A stretch of DNA of 64,000 nucleotides from Cyanobacterium sp. T60_A2020_053 (GTDB lineage: Bacteria; Cyanobacteriota; Cyanobacteriia; Cyanobacteriales; Cyanobacteriaceae): positions 36,286 through 100,285 of the forward strand of contig JACYMF010000113.1 of the NCBI GenBank assembly GCA_015272165.1. Reading direction: 5' to 3'. The position numbers and the translations under genes are program-made. The notes beneath the pieces are model-generated. The model was not told the origin of the DNA and searched no databases. It was given only the letters and a program-made list of their open reading frames with translations. This document shows positions 26,700-35,243 of the stretch, in pieces (the stretch's first letter is position 1; every line of letters starts with the position of its first letter).

Positions 26700-27919
26700 T
26701 CTTTCCCCAGCGCCCTCCCCGCTAACCATCCCGTAGTCCAAGCATTTTGAAAGTTAAATCCCCCTGTCACCCCGTCTATGTCTAATATTTCCCCAGCAAA
26801 AAATAATCCTTGACAAATTTTACTTTCCATATTGTTAAAATTAACTTCTTTTAAACTAACGCCACCACAAGTAACAAATTCCTCTTTAAATACGCCCTTG
26901 CCTGAAATTTTATAAACTCCCTTTGTTAACTCTAAGGCTAATTTATTAAGTTCTTTTTTATTAATTTCTGCCCAAATTTTTTCATTATTTTCAACAACGT
27001 ATTTAACAATACTTTGCCATAATCTTTTTGGTAAGTTGAAGCCATTAAAATTAGTTACTTTTTGTTTAGCAAAATCAATTTTTATTTGTTCTAATTCTTC
27101 CTTAACTATTTCAGTGTTACCATAATTTAACCAGTTAATAATTAAATTCATTTGGTAATTATGATCAAATAAAAGCCTTGCTCCCCATGCTGAAGTTTTT
27201 AGAATCGCTGGACCACTTAAACCCCAGTGAGTAACTAATAATGCACCATTTTGAGTGATTTTTTCCACTTTTTTTTCTCCTAATTGTATTTGAGCATTCG
27301 TGACGCTTACTCCTGCTAAATTTTCGAGACGAATATCTTTAATTTTAAAAGTGAATAAAGAAGGAATAGGTTTAATTATAGTATGTCCTAATTTTTCTGC
27401 CCATTGATAGCCTGACGGGTTACTACCCGTTGCTAATAAAATTTTATCAGCGTTGATAATTTCTTCTGATTTTAGCTTAATAAAAAATTGTTTATTTTCT
27501 TTACTAATATCTTTAACTAATGTTTTAGTATGAATTTTAATGCCATGGTGAAGGGCGCTGGTAAGTAAACAATCGATAATAGTTTGAGAATCATCGGTAA
27601 CAGGGAAAATGCGCCCGTCACCCTCAGTTTTTAATTTTACACCTCTCGACTCAAACCAATTAATGGTATCTTGTGGTTGAAAACGAGAAAAAGCGCCCCT
27701 CAACTCTTTGCCACCTCTTGGATAATGACTTACCAACTCCCCAGCATTAAAACAATGGTGAGTGACATTACACCTCCCCCCTCCTGAAATTTTCACCTTA
27801 CCCAAAACTTGAGGGGATGCTTCGAGGATGAGAATATCTGCATCAGGATAATTTATGGCAGTATTAATCGCTCCAAAAAAACCAGATGCACCACCACCAA
27901 TAACAACTATTTTCGTCAT
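26696..27919 (-). CDS. HI0933/BaiN family flavoprotein (NAD(P)/FAD-dependent oxidoreductase)
   Basis: 407 residues. FAD-binding IGGGASGFFGAINTA at the N-terminus, then KVKISGGGRCNVTHHCF (family hallmark), ILLATGSNPSGYQWAEKLGH, LVTHWGLSGPAILKTSAWGA and the C-terminal FFAGEILDIDGVTGGFNFQNAW. The fold is shared with E. coli YhiN and clostridial BaiN. The physiological substrate is not known for the family in cyanobacteria. Confidence 0.9.
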   Translation of the reverse strand: MTKIVVIGGGASGFFGAINTAINYPDADILILEASPQVLGKVKISGGGRCNVTHHCFNAGELVSHYPRGGKELRGAFSRFQPQDTINWFESRGVKLKTEGDGRIFPVTDDSQTIIDCLLTSALHHGIKIHTKTLVKDISKENKQFFIKLKSEEIINADKILLATGSNPSGYQWAEKLGHTIIKPIPSLFTFKIKDIRLENLAGVSVTNAQIQLGEKKVEKITQNGALLVTHWGLSGPAILKTSAWGARLLFDHNYQMNLIINWLNYGNTEIVKEELEQIKIDFAKQKVTNFNGFNLPKRLWQSIVKYVVENNEKIWAEINKKELNKLALELTKGVYKISGKGVFKEEFVTCGGVSLKEVNFNNMESKICQGLFFAGEILDIDGVTGGFNFQNAWTTGWLAGRALGKE

Positions 27920-28136
27920 GAAATTATTTTTCTTTTAGACTTTTTATTTTTCTATAAATTGTCATTGTTATAATTATAATCAGCGTTACTGAATTGTGGT
28001 ATGAAACATTAATAAATTACAGCAAATATATAATACTCAAATTGAGATGATTCTGGTACCACCAAAATCTGCAACACTAGGAAATAATAAATCAAGTTTG
28101 AGTCCGATTTCAAAACTAGGCTTATTTGTTATAAGC

Positions 28137-28703
28137 CTAACTAACATGAAAACTTTTTATTTCCTCCAAAGTAAATAAACTCTCAAATTGTAGCCCTTGA
28201 GATTGGTAAAATTCAGAGCCCCCTGCCTGTCTATCCACAAGGGCAATGATTTTATTGACAGTTAATCCAGCGCCCCTCAACCTCTCCACTGCTAACATGG
28301 CAGATTTACCCGTAGTAACCACATCCTCTAATACCACCACTTGTGCTTCCCTAGGAAGACTAACCCCTTCAATATAAGCCATCGTGCCGTGACCTTTTGC
28401 CTCCTTACGCACAATTAGAGCAGGAATAGGGTTATTTTCATAGGCAGAAACCACGCTAACTGCTGTTACCATAGGATCAGCACCGAGGGTTAAACCAGCC
28501 ACTCCAGCGACTTCAGGAGAGAGCATTTGATAAATTAACTGCCCTAACAATAGCGCCCCCTCCCCACGCAAAGTAACCTGCTTACAATTAAGATAAAAAT
28601 TACTTTTTTGCCCCGAAGATAGGGTGAAATTCCCTTCCTGATAAGCATACTCAACAATCATTTTTAATAAATTTTCCCGTTGAGATAAGCTATGATTTTC
28701 CAT
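28137..28703 (-). CDS. pyrE: orotate phosphoribosyltransferase
   Basis: Joins orotate to PRPP to make OMP in pyrimidine synthesis. 188 residues: FTLSSGQKSNFYLNCKQVTL near the start, VAGLTLGADPMVTAVSVVSA, the KEAKGHGTMAYIEG loop and the PRPP motif VVVLEDVVTTGKSAMLAVER. No fused OMP decarboxylase. Confidence 0.95.
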   Translation of the reverse strand: MENHSLSQRENLLKMIVEYAYQEGNFTLSSGQKSNFYLNCKQVTLRGEGALLLGQLIYQMLSPEVAGVAGLTLGADPMVTAVSVVSAYENNPIPALIVRKEAKGHGTMAYIEGVSLPREAQVVVLEDVVTTGKSAMLAVERLRGAGLTVNKIIALVDRQAGGSEFYQSQGLQFESLFTLEEIKSFHVS

Positions 28704-28763
28704 GATATTTAATGACTATTTCCGTTACAATGAGAGCAACATGATTTTAACAGAGAATCAATT

Positions 28764-29186
28764 ATGTTCCCAAAATTTTCCCGTTTTTGTACCATTGCCG
28801 CGCTAACCACTTTAACTTGTGTCATAGCGCAACCTTCTTCCGCTAATACGGAAACCCCCGTAGTAGCCCAAGAAAGCACCACCGAAATGGTGGAAAATAC
28901 GTCATTCTTAACCACCGACGAATTAATCAAAAAGTCTTTTAACTATCATAGTGGGGACTTCTTTGAACAATCCACCATTGGTAGTGATCTTAACTCTATT
29001 TTCGGTTGGCGTACGGGCTTGAAAGGCTCTTACCCCGAAAATAACATCGCTAGAGATGGTTTACTGCTCAATGTCATTATCACAGACTATTTTAAACAAT
29101 TAACTCAAGGAGGAACATCGGTTCGCACTAGAGACGTTGAAAATCCTTTCAATCAGTCTATCGCAGCTAATCCTGATAATCTCTAA
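28764..29186 (+). CDS. conserved exported cyanobacterial protein of unknown function
   Basis: 140 residues. A signal peptide is evident (FCTIAALTTLTCVIAQPSSA, probable cleavage after SANT or SA-N). The mature part has no Cys and one well-formed region, FFEQSTIGSDLNSIFGWRTG followed by SYPENNIARDGLLLNVIITD, that I recall as a cyanobacterial conserved segment without a name. It diverges from pyrE with about 60 bp between starts and converges on a tRNA gene. Confidence 0.6.
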   Translation: MFPKFSRFCTIAALTTLTCVIAQPSSANTETPVVAQESTTEMVENTSFLTTDELIKKSFNYHSGDFFEQSTIGSDLNSIFGWRTGLKGSYPENNIARDGLLLNVIITDYFKQLTQGGTSVRTRDVENPFNQSIAANPDNL

Positions 29187-29192
29187 GTAAAA

Positions 29193-29265
29193 TCCAGGGT
29201 ACAGGAGTTGAACCTGTCTTGGGCGAATTATGAGTTCGCTGCCTCAACCGCTCGGCCAACCCTGG
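29193..29265 (-). tRNA. tRNA with CAU anticodon (Ile2 or elongator Met)
   Basis: 73 nt. Acceptor CCAGGGT/ACCCTGG plus discriminator A, anticodon arm GCGAA-CTCATAA-TTCGC, short variable loop, T-arm ACAGG-TTCAACT-CCTGT. The unusual D-arm GGCCGAGCGGTTGAGGC and the CTCATAA loop resemble chloroplast trnI-CAU, whose C34 is modified to lysidine, rather than chloroplast trnM. Upstream on the minus strand a TATAAT (29277-29282) lies 11 bases from the tRNA, with TTGGCA 19 bases further. CCA is not encoded. Confidence 0.88.
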
Positions 29266-29313
29266 TCACTTTTTCTATTATAAAATATTTATTCCCTGTT
29301 TTGCCAAATCTCT

Positions 29314-29601
29314 ATGAATCTTTCTGTAATTGCTTTTATTCTTGTCATTATCAGTAGTATCGGAGCCGGTATTACTACGGGCTTTTTTTCTTATACTATG
29401 GGTAAAGACTCCCTCTCTGGAGTAGCAACTCCTAATGATAATCCCACCCAAAAACTACAAAAACCTCTTAATTTTGATAACCTTCAAGAAGAATTTAAAA
29501 TAATTCCCGAACAACAAGTATTAGTAAAAGTTTATGATAGTATTCACCAACAAAAGCAAATTTTAGCGGAAAAACGCAAACAGGCTGAAAATAATAAATA
29601 A
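29314..29601 (+). CDS. small membrane-anchored protein, unknown function
   Basis: 95 residues. The N-terminal hydrophobic helix (LSVIAFILVIISSIGAGITTGFF, split about residues 3-25) is followed by a soluble, charged tail with KPLNFDNLQEEFKIIPEQQV and a Lys/Gln-rich end, likely helical. No family is recognised. Begins 49 bp after the 5' end of the CAU tRNA, on the opposite strand, so the two are divergent. Confidence 0.5.
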   Translation: MNLSVIAFILVIISSIGAGITTGFFSYTMGKDSLSGVATPNDNPTQKLQKPLNFDNLQEEFKIIPEQQVLVKVYDSIHQQKQILAEKRKQAENNK

Positions 29602-29963
29602 TAGACAATTGATAATGAATAATCAGTTTAAATTAGGCAGTAAATTATATCATTTTGATGGTGATGATAATACCTATTTTGCTCCCATTATTACTATAGT
29701 TATTTTTCATAAATTGCTCATTTGCATCAATTATTTTTGATTCTTGACTAAGAAATACAGTATTTTTAAAGAAAAAACGTTATTTTTTGCACTTTTTGTA
29801 ATGTAAATTATGCTTAAAGTGTTTGTTTAATTAGGTTTCTGAGTTATTCAGCAAACCCTAATTAAGTATTAGAATTTCATAATTCATAATATCCCTCTTC
29901 CATCTTAGGTTTGATAGTGGGATAATATGCAATGCAAAATGATTTAATAAAAAAAATTTAAAA
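29602..29963. other. spacer with a small ORF and a family 4 relative
   Basis: 362 bp. A 41-codon ORF (29615-29740, starting MNNQFKLGSKLYHFDG) runs into CATAAATTGCTCATTTG sequence shared with the family 4 insertion at 31951-32208, so it could be the stub of a disrupted gene. The family 4 right end TTATTCAGCAAACCCTA is at about 29848-29864. Confidence 0.4.
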
Positions 29964-30839
29964 ATGAGTAAAACTGCATGGGTATTTCCCGGACAAGGTT
30001 CTCAATGTCTGGGCATGGGTGCTGGTTTAGCTGATACAACCATGGGAAAGGAAAAATTTGCCGTTGCTGAAGAAATTTTGGGATGGTCTGTGTTACAAGT
30101 ATGTGACCAAGAGGAAGATAAACTTAATCAAACGGTTTATACTCAACCCTGTTTATATGCTATTGAGACGATTTTGGTGGATTTATACAAGGGTAAAGGG
30201 AAAAATGCCGATTTAGTAGCAGGACATAGTTTAGGGGAGTACAGCGCCCTCTACACTGCCAATGTGTATGATTTTGAGGACGGATTAAGGCTGGTTAAAA
30301 GACGGGGAGAGTTGATGAGTCAGGCACAAGGGGGCAAAATGGTGGCGCTGATGAAGTTTGATCGGCAATTATTGGAAGATGCTGTTAATAGTCATGGTGA
30401 GGTGGTGATCGCCAATGATAATAGTGATGGTCAGGTGGTGATTTCTGGTACTCCTGACGGGGTTGATCAAGTTTTAGAGCAAGTGGGCGCCAAAAAAACG
30501 GTGGAGTTGAAAGTATCTGGCGCGTTTCACTCTCCTTTGATGAGTGGGGCAGCACAGGAGTTTGCCAAGGTGTTAGATAATATTAATTTTCGGGATGCTT
30601 CTGTGCCGATTATGTCTAATGTTGATCCTCTTCCTACGGTGAAGGGCGCTGAAATTAAGCATCGTTTATTACGTCAGATGACGGGGGGAGTGCGCTGGAG
30701 AGAGATAATGTTGGCTTTGGGTAGTCATGGTATTAGTGATGTGGTGGAAATTGGACCGGGTAAGGTTTTATCTGGTTTAATTAAAAGAACTGATAAAACC
30801 CTCAATTTAATTAATATTGCTACGGTAGAGGATATGTAG
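29964..30839 (+). CDS. fabD: malonyl-CoA:ACP transacylase
   Basis: Loads malonate on ACP for fatty acid synthesis. 291 residues: WVFPGQGSQCLGMGAGL at the N-terminus, the nucleophile elbow GHSLGEYSAL, RRGELMSQA, ANDNSDGQVVISG and GAFHSPLM with the catalytic His, then VEIGPGKVLSGL. The stop is followed directly by GGCTTGATGAAAAAGTG, a family 4 end. No other fab gene is adjacent in the window. Confidence 0.96.
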   Translation: MSKTAWVFPGQGSQCLGMGAGLADTTMGKEKFAVAEEILGWSVLQVCDQEEDKLNQTVYTQPCLYAIETILVDLYKGKGKNADLVAGHSLGEYSALYTANVYDFEDGLRLVKRRGELMSQAQGGKMVALMKFDRQLLEDAVNSHGEVVIANDNSDGQVVISGTPDGVDQVLEQVGAKKTVELKVSGAFHSPLMSGAAQEFAKVLDNINFRDASVPIMSNVDPLPTVKGAEIKHRLLRQMTGGVRWREIMLALGSHGISDVVEIGPGKVLSGLIKRTDKTLNLINIATVEDM

Positions 30840-30988
30840 GGCTTGATGAAAAAGTGGAGTCGTTAGGACAAATTGATAATTGATAATGGACAATTGATAA
30901 TGAAAAACTAACTACTAATTATCCTCCTCTGCTTCCCTTTCTTCCCCTTCTTCCCCTGCTTCCCCTGCTTCCCTTTCTCCACCCCATG

Positions 30989-31555
30989 TTAATTTTCTAA
31001 ACGGGAAAAATGATCAGCAATATCTGAGCCGGTGAAGTGCGCTACCCAACCTTCCGGATTATTAAATAAACGGATAGCAATAAAATTGGGATTGTTGCCC
31101 ATGTCAAACCAATGAGGGGTATTAGCTGGTACACTAATTAAATCTCCTCGCCGACAAAGCACTTCAAAGACTTTTTGGTCTAGGTGTAAGCTGAATAAAC
31201 CTTCTCCGGCTACAAAAAATCTTACTTCATCTTCTTTATGGATATGTTCTGCTAAAAACTTTTGTCTTAACATCTCTTTTTGGGGATGGGCGCTGGTAAT
31301 AGTAACAACATCCACGGTTTGATAACCTTCTTCTGTCATCAGTCGTTGAATATCGGTGTGGTGGGCGCTGAGGGTTTCTTCTTGAGTTGCGCCTAGTTGT
31401 ATTTCGTCTTTGGTTTCCCATTGCTCGAATTTTACCCCTACTTGTTGTAGGTGATAGATGATTTTAGCAATTTTATCTTGTTGATTGTCTATGGTATGGC
31501 TATCAAAGAGAGGATTTTTAGGGTTATCTTCGGAAAATATTTTTAGTGCCGTCAT
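30989..31555 (-). CDS. mtnD: acireductone dioxygenase
   Basis: Cleaves acireductone to the 2-oxo acid precursor of methionine in the methionine salvage pathway (Fe form) or off-pathway products (Ni form). 188 residues with a cupin core; metal ligands are in HIHKEDEVRFF (His, His, Glu) and TPHWFDMG (His). FFVAGEGLFSLHL and CRRGDLISVPANTPHW fit the family. No other mtn gene lies in this window. Confidence 0.94.
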   Translation of the reverse strand: MTALKIFSEDNPKNPLFDSHTIDNQQDKIAKIIYHLQQVGVKFEQWETKDEIQLGATQEETLSAHHTDIQRLMTEEGYQTVDVVTITSAHPQKEMLRQKFLAEHIHKEDEVRFFVAGEGLFSLHLDQKVFEVLCRRGDLISVPANTPHWFDMGNNPNFIAIRLFNNPEGWVAHFTGSDIADHFSRLEN

Positions 31556-31647
31556 TTTTACTTTATTTTATGAGTCAGGATGGATTTTATTGTTAATGTA
31601 GGGACGTTGCATGAAATATCCCTACTGAAATATGAAAAACTGAATTA

Positions 31648-31801
31648 ATATCAAGTTCGGATAATTAGTTACAAATAGATCATTTCTTCGCACTTTACCC
31701 ACCGTGTAATGAATTACACGGAACCAACAACCCGATCGTTCAATAAATTGAACTAAGATTATTTTTAATTGCTTTGTAAGTCATCAAGCGGACTTGATAT
31801 A
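31648..31801 (+). repeat. family 1 mini-element, copy G (no inner module)
   Basis: The best-kept copy: ATATCAAGTTCGGATAAT left end and GCGGACTTGATATA right end form clean terminal inverted repeats. GTGTAATGAATTACAC and TTCAATAAATTGAA are both perfect. The GATC-flanked 25-bp module is absent. Confidence 0.85.
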
Positions 31802-31950
31802 ACTAACAAATGTATAATTAATTTTGCACGATAACTTATTTTATGATAAAGCATCTCCCCTTTCTCCCTTTCCACCCAGGGGGTTTTCATTCTCAAAAAT
31901 GTTAGTTTATCAAACTAGCTAATAGTCTGAAATTCAGAGGTTTTTAACTA

Positions 31951-32208
31951 AAGTGTGCTGAAAAAGTATTTTGGTGAGGGGAGGTGTCAGGTTTCGGGTG
32001 TCAGGTATCAGGTGAAATGCTTATAAATTAAAGAGTTAAGCTAAATATTTATGTTTCATAAATTGCTCATTTGTATCAATAATTTTTGATTTGGGTAGAG
32101 AAAAGAGGGCATTTTTTGGGAAAAAAGGCTATTTCTGGCACTTTTTTAAGATTTTATTATACTTAAAACCTTTGTTTTAAAAGGGTTTTGATTTATTCAG
32201 CAAAGCCT
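31951..32208 (+). mobile_element. family 4 element inserted in family 3, with 5-bp target duplication
   Basis: 258 bp. Left end AAGTGTGCTGAAAAAG, right end TTATTCAGCAAAGCCT; the ends are inverted repeats around TTTGCTGAA. Flanked on both sides by AACTA (31946-31950 and 32209-32213), and the intact family 3 copies have AACTA once, so this is a 5-bp target site duplication. It carries a GGTGTCAGG tract but no ORF. Confidence 0.85.
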
Positions 32209-32245
32209 AACTACTAATAAATCAATTAATAGTAAAAAATCTCCC

Positions 32246-32385
32246 TTTCTTCCGTGCTTCCTCTGCTTCCCCTGCTAAACAAATCAATTTTGATGCTAAC
32301 TTTGAAAACGCCCTCTTTCTTCCGTGCTTCCTCTGCTTCCCCTGCTAAACAAATCAATTTTGATGCTAACTTTGAAAACGCCCTG
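32246..32385 (+). repeat. 70-bp tandem duplication (two units)
   Basis: CTTTCTTCCGTGCTTCCTCT starts both units, which end GAAAACGCCCTC and GAAAACGCCCTG. Each unit contains the right terminal repeat of family 3. Confidence 0.85.
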
Positions 32386-32449
32386 CTTTCCACCCTTTCT
32401 CCCTTCCCAAAATTTAGATTTTTGAGACAACGAGAGAAAGTTGTTTGCT

Positions 32450-33856
32450 TTATTGATGGGGATAAGCCATTTTGCGCACATCAAGACATCGATCAAATTC
32501 CTGCGCCGTCAGATAACCCAAACGTAAAGTAGCTTCTTTGAGAGTAAGATTATCATGGTGGGCTAAATGAGCAATTTCTGAGGCTTTATCATAACCAATT
32601 ACTGGACTTAGTGCCGTTACCAACATCAAAGATTGATTGACTAATTCACTAATGCGATCATAATTTGGTTTCATGCCTTCCACTGTAAACGCTTTAAAAT
32701 TACGACAACCATCACTCAAAATTTTAATAGATTGCATGATGTTGTAAATAATAATTGGTTTATAAACGTTCATTTCTAGGTAGCCACCAGCGCCCGCCAC
32801 ACTAACCGCCGTATCATAACCCATAACTTGTACAGCTATCATTGCCAAAGCCTCACACTGAGTGGGATTGACCTTGCCCGGCATAATAGATGAACCCGGC
32901 TCATTTGCTGGTAATTCTAACTCATTAAACCCAGCGCGCGGACCACAAGCCAAAAGACGAATGTCATTAGCAATTTTTAAAAGAGAACAAGCAAGGGTTT
33001 TTAAACAACCACTTACCATAACGAGTGCGTCATGGGCGCCCATCACCGCAAATTTATTACTGGCAGTGGTAAAAGGTAATTGGGTAAACTTGGCAATATA
33101 ACGGGCGGTTTTGTCACCAAACCCTTTGGGCGCATTAATTTCAGTACCTAAAGCAGTGCCTCCCAACGCCAAAGGATAAATTTCAGGCAAAACACGATTA
33201 AGACGTTTTAAATTATCATCCAACATTCCCACATAACCTGAAAATTCTTGTCCTAAACTTAAAGGTACAGCATCTTGTAAGTGAGTGCGACCAATTTTTA
33301 TAATGTCTTGCCACTGTTTTGCTTTTTGAGCCAAAGCGTTTCGTAATTCTGTTACTGCGGGGATTAAACGATGATGAAGCGCCAAGACACTGGCAATGTG
33401 CATTGCCGTGGGAAAAGTATCATTGGAAGACTGAGACATATTAACATGATCGTTAGGGTGAATGGGGTCTTTACTGCCCAACTTTCCGCCAGCAATTTCA
33501 ATGGCACGGTTAGAAATTACTTCATTCACATTCATGTTAGTTTGTGTACCGCTTCCTGTCATCCACACATGAAGGGGAAAATGTTGGTCTAGTTTACCTT
33601 CCCAAATCTCTTCGGCAACTAAGACAATTAAATCGGCTTTTTCTTTAGGTAATTTGCCCAATTCATAGTTCACTAAAGCTGAGGCTTTTTTGATCAAGGC
33701 AAAAGCCCTAATGACTTCCATGGGCATTATATCTTCACCAATGGAAAAATAGTGTAGTGAGCGTTGGGTTTGCGCTCCCCAAAGGCGATCACCTCTTACT
33801 GCTATTTCCCCCATACTATCGGTTTCGGTGCGGGGCGCTGGTTGGGAATTTATCAT
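32450..33856 (-). CDS. fumC: class II fumarate hydratase
   Basis: Interconverts fumarate and malate. 468 residues from ATG 33856 ([18 protein letters not shown]); the frame could also open at a TTG six bases upstream. Family landmarks: [79 protein letters not shown] and the signature [16 protein letters not shown] with the catalytic Ser. Aspartase is excluded mainly by overall similarity to FumC. Confidence 0.96.
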   Translation of the reverse strand: MINSQPAPRTETDSMGEIAVRGDRLWGAQTQRSLHYFSIGEDIMPMEVIRAFALIKKASALVNYELGKLPKEKADLIVLVAEEIWEGKLDQHFPLHVWMTGSGTQTNMNVNEVISNRAIEIAGGKLGSKDPIHPNDHVNMSQSSNDTFPTAMHIASVLALHHRLIPAVTELRNALAQKAKQWQDIIKIGRTHLQDAVPLSLGQEFSGYVGMLDDNLKRLNRVLPEIYPLALGGTALGTEINAPKGFGDKTARYIAKFTQLPFTTASNKFAVMGAHDALVMVSGCLKTLACSLLKIANDIRLLACGPRAGFNELELPANEPGSSIMPGKVNPTQCEALAMIAVQVMGYDTAVSVAGAGGYLEMNVYKPIIIYNIMQSIKILSDGCRNFKAFTVEGMKPNYDRISELVNQSLMLVTALSPVIGYDKASEIAHLAHHDNLTLKEATLRLGYLTAQEFDRCLDVRKMAYPHQ

Positions 33857-34034
33857 AATCAAGGGGGGGTGAAAAGATGTCTTAGCCTAATGATATAGTA
33901 ATCCGATGGCAATGGTGAGAATAATTTTATCAAAAAAGAGTGAAGCTCACAAAGGTGGAGGGCGCTTATCTTAGGGCAAACGCATACTCAGGAAGATAAA
34001 ATTTTGAGCAGACATCTTTCATCCCACCCTGCTT

Positions 34035-34481
34035 TTAGTCGTTGTGCTTTTTTCCTCTTCCATACTCTTTTTCTTTATTCAGCAAATTCAGAGCTAGATG
34101 ACGAATTAAAGCCATATTTTCTGCACTATTGCCCTGTCTAATTCTACTATGGTCTTCTCTCAATGCCACATCTAAACACCAATGTAATTGATTCTCTCCG
34201 CCCCAATGACTCCTTACTCCTTGAGCAAATTGTTTTACTCCTTCCTTAAGGCTGGTTAAATAATATCTTCTTTCAATGGTTGTTTCTTTTCCCTTGATTC
34301 TTCTTTCTGACTCCACCACACCGATGCTTTTTAGTCCTCGCCATTTTTCACTATCAATTAGATATTCCACATCATTCATTAAGCAATGAAGCACAACGAA
34401 AATTTTAGATTTTAACTGAGGATTTTTTCTGATAAATTTCTTAAAAGAACGCTTAAAACCATCACTCCAAATTAGATTCAT
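34035..34481 (-). pseudogene. chimeric remnant: RelE-like toxin N-terminus joined to ISAs1 transposase C-terminus
   Basis: A 148-codon open frame made of two unrelated parts. Residues 1 to ~37 (MNLIWSDGFKRSFKKFIRKN, then PQLKSKIF) look like the first helix-turn-helix part of a RelE/YafQ-type mRNA interferase. From about residue 40 on (SEKWRGLKSIGVVESERRI, HWGGENQLHWCLDVALREDH, ENMALIRHLALNLL) it is the C-terminal third of an ISAs1 (H-repeat) family transposase, including the conserved HW-x-ENQLHW segment but lacking the upstream catalytic Asp residues. Neither part can work as expected. Its junction lies near 34365. Downstream, AAAGATGTCT-like sequence (about 33872 and 34005) may mark IS ends. 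Confidence 0.7.
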
Positions 34482-34508
34482 TATTAATCCTCAAGGGCGT
34501 GATAAATA

Positions 34509-34790
34509 TCAATAAGTGATTTCTGCAAGGGCATTATTAATAACCTTTTCTTCCACTCCCTGACGTTTTAAACTATCAATTAATTCTAAAACATTACTTG
34601 CTTCTAGTTTTTTTAAATCTTGCCGTAATCCTTGCCCTATATAAGCTCTAATCAGAGGTTGATAACCTGAAAATCCCAACAGAGGTGCGATGGCTTTTAA
34701 TTCTTCCACTACATCTTCAGGCATACGCAGAGTTATGCTTTTCATGGGGCGATCGCTTTTTAATCTTTGTTTTAATGTTTCAATTTTCAT
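34509..34790 (-). CDS. brnA: ribbon-helix-helix antitoxin of a BrnT-type toxin
   Basis: 93 residues. SITLRMPEDVVEELKAIAPL is a ribbon-helix-helix DNA-binding segment, followed by GFSGYQPLIRAYIGQGLRQD and a charged tail that should wrap the toxin. Its start overlaps the last 11 bases of the BrnT gene, the usual toxin-first order of brnTA modules; BrnA neutralises BrnT and represses the operon in the characterised system. Family member assigned by position and pattern, not by close identity. Confidence 0.75.
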   Translation of the reverse strand: MKIETLKQRLKSDRPMKSITLRMPEDVVEELKAIAPLLGFSGYQPLIRAYIGQGLRQDLKKLEASNVLELIDSLKRQGVEEKVINNALAEITY

Positions 34791-35076
34791 AGTATATACG
34801 TTCTTGACGGGTTGCTTGACGGGCGGAAATAATGCGAATCATGTCATTATCTTGTTGAATATGAACCACAAATAAGAGGTAATTATTTTTATCCATACCG
34901 ATGACGGCATCTCTGGCTTCATAATTACGTCTAGCATCCACTACCACTAAAAAGGGATCAAAAAATGCTTCGGTGGCTCGTTCAAAATTAATGCCCTTAT
35001 GTTTGAGCAGATATTGCTTCGCTTTTTGTTCATTCCAAATAAAGGTTATACCATTCAGGATAAATGTTACATCCAT
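34780..35076 (-). CDS. brnT: BrnT family ribonuclease toxin
   Basis: 98 residues. FIWNEQKAKQYLLKHKGINF is the family hallmark, followed by EATEAFFDPFLVVV-like RATEAFFDPFLVVVDARRNY, AVIGMDKNNYLLFVVHI and the C-terminal RIISARQATRQERIYYE. BrnT has a RelE-like fold and cleaves RNA. The gene is intact and sits with brnA, so this is the only complete, undamaged toxin-antitoxin pair in the island. Confidence 0.88.
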   Translation of the reverse strand: MDVTFILNGITFIWNEQKAKQYLLKHKGINFERATEAFFDPFLVVVDARRNYEARDAVIGMDKNNYLLFVVHIQQDNDMIRIISARQATRQERIYYEN

Positions 35077-35162
35077 TTTACTTAATTATAATCAAGTTCG
35101 TATTGACATTGTCAATATTTTATTTTTTCATCTATTTGTCTTTTTGCATTTAACCTAACTTA

Positions 35163-35240
35163 AAACCAGCGCCCTCCCCCTCAAAAACAGCGCCCTCCAC
35201 CTTAAACCATGCACCTGCACCCTCCACTGCAAACCAGCAC
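35163..35240. repeat. degenerate tandem array built on the AGCGCCC motif
   Basis: About four units of 20-27 bp: CCAGCGCCCTCCCCCTCAAA, ACAGCGCCCTCCACCTTAAA, then decayed CACCTGCACCCTCCACTGCA and CCAGCACCATCTAAC. A similar array lies at 36118-36180. It fills the gap between brnT and the vapC remnant. Confidence 0.75.
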
Positions 35241-35243
35241 CAT

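Larger units (their letters stand above)
31877..32385 (+). repeat. family 3 element, copy 2, split and internally duplicated
   Basis: The left end CAGGGGGTTTTCATTCTC and the following 70 bp match the other two copies, then a family 4 element interrupts after TTTTTAACTA. The sequence resumes with AACTACTAATAAATC. The middle hairpin of the other copies is replaced by a pyrimidine-rich CTTCCGTGCTTCC tract, and the right end is tandemly duplicated. Confidence 0.8.
31556..32449. other. 894-bp repeat cluster without genes
   Basis: From left to right: a TAGGGACGTTGCATG repeat, family 1 copy G (31648-31801), AATTTTGCACGATAACTTA (also near 21466), a family 3 copy split by a family 4 insertion, and a 70-bp tandem duplication. 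The open frame at 32254-32532 is a by-product of that duplication. Confidence 0.75.

Noticed and set aside
32254..32532. 92-codon open frame on the plus strand
   Set aside because: Formed by the 70-bp tandem duplication (its protein repeats itself) and running into the 3' end of fumC on the other strand.
34509..34790. brnA as the antitoxin partner of the RelE-like fragment
   Set aside because: Its start overlaps brnT by 11 bp in the standard brnTA order, so brnT is the better partner.
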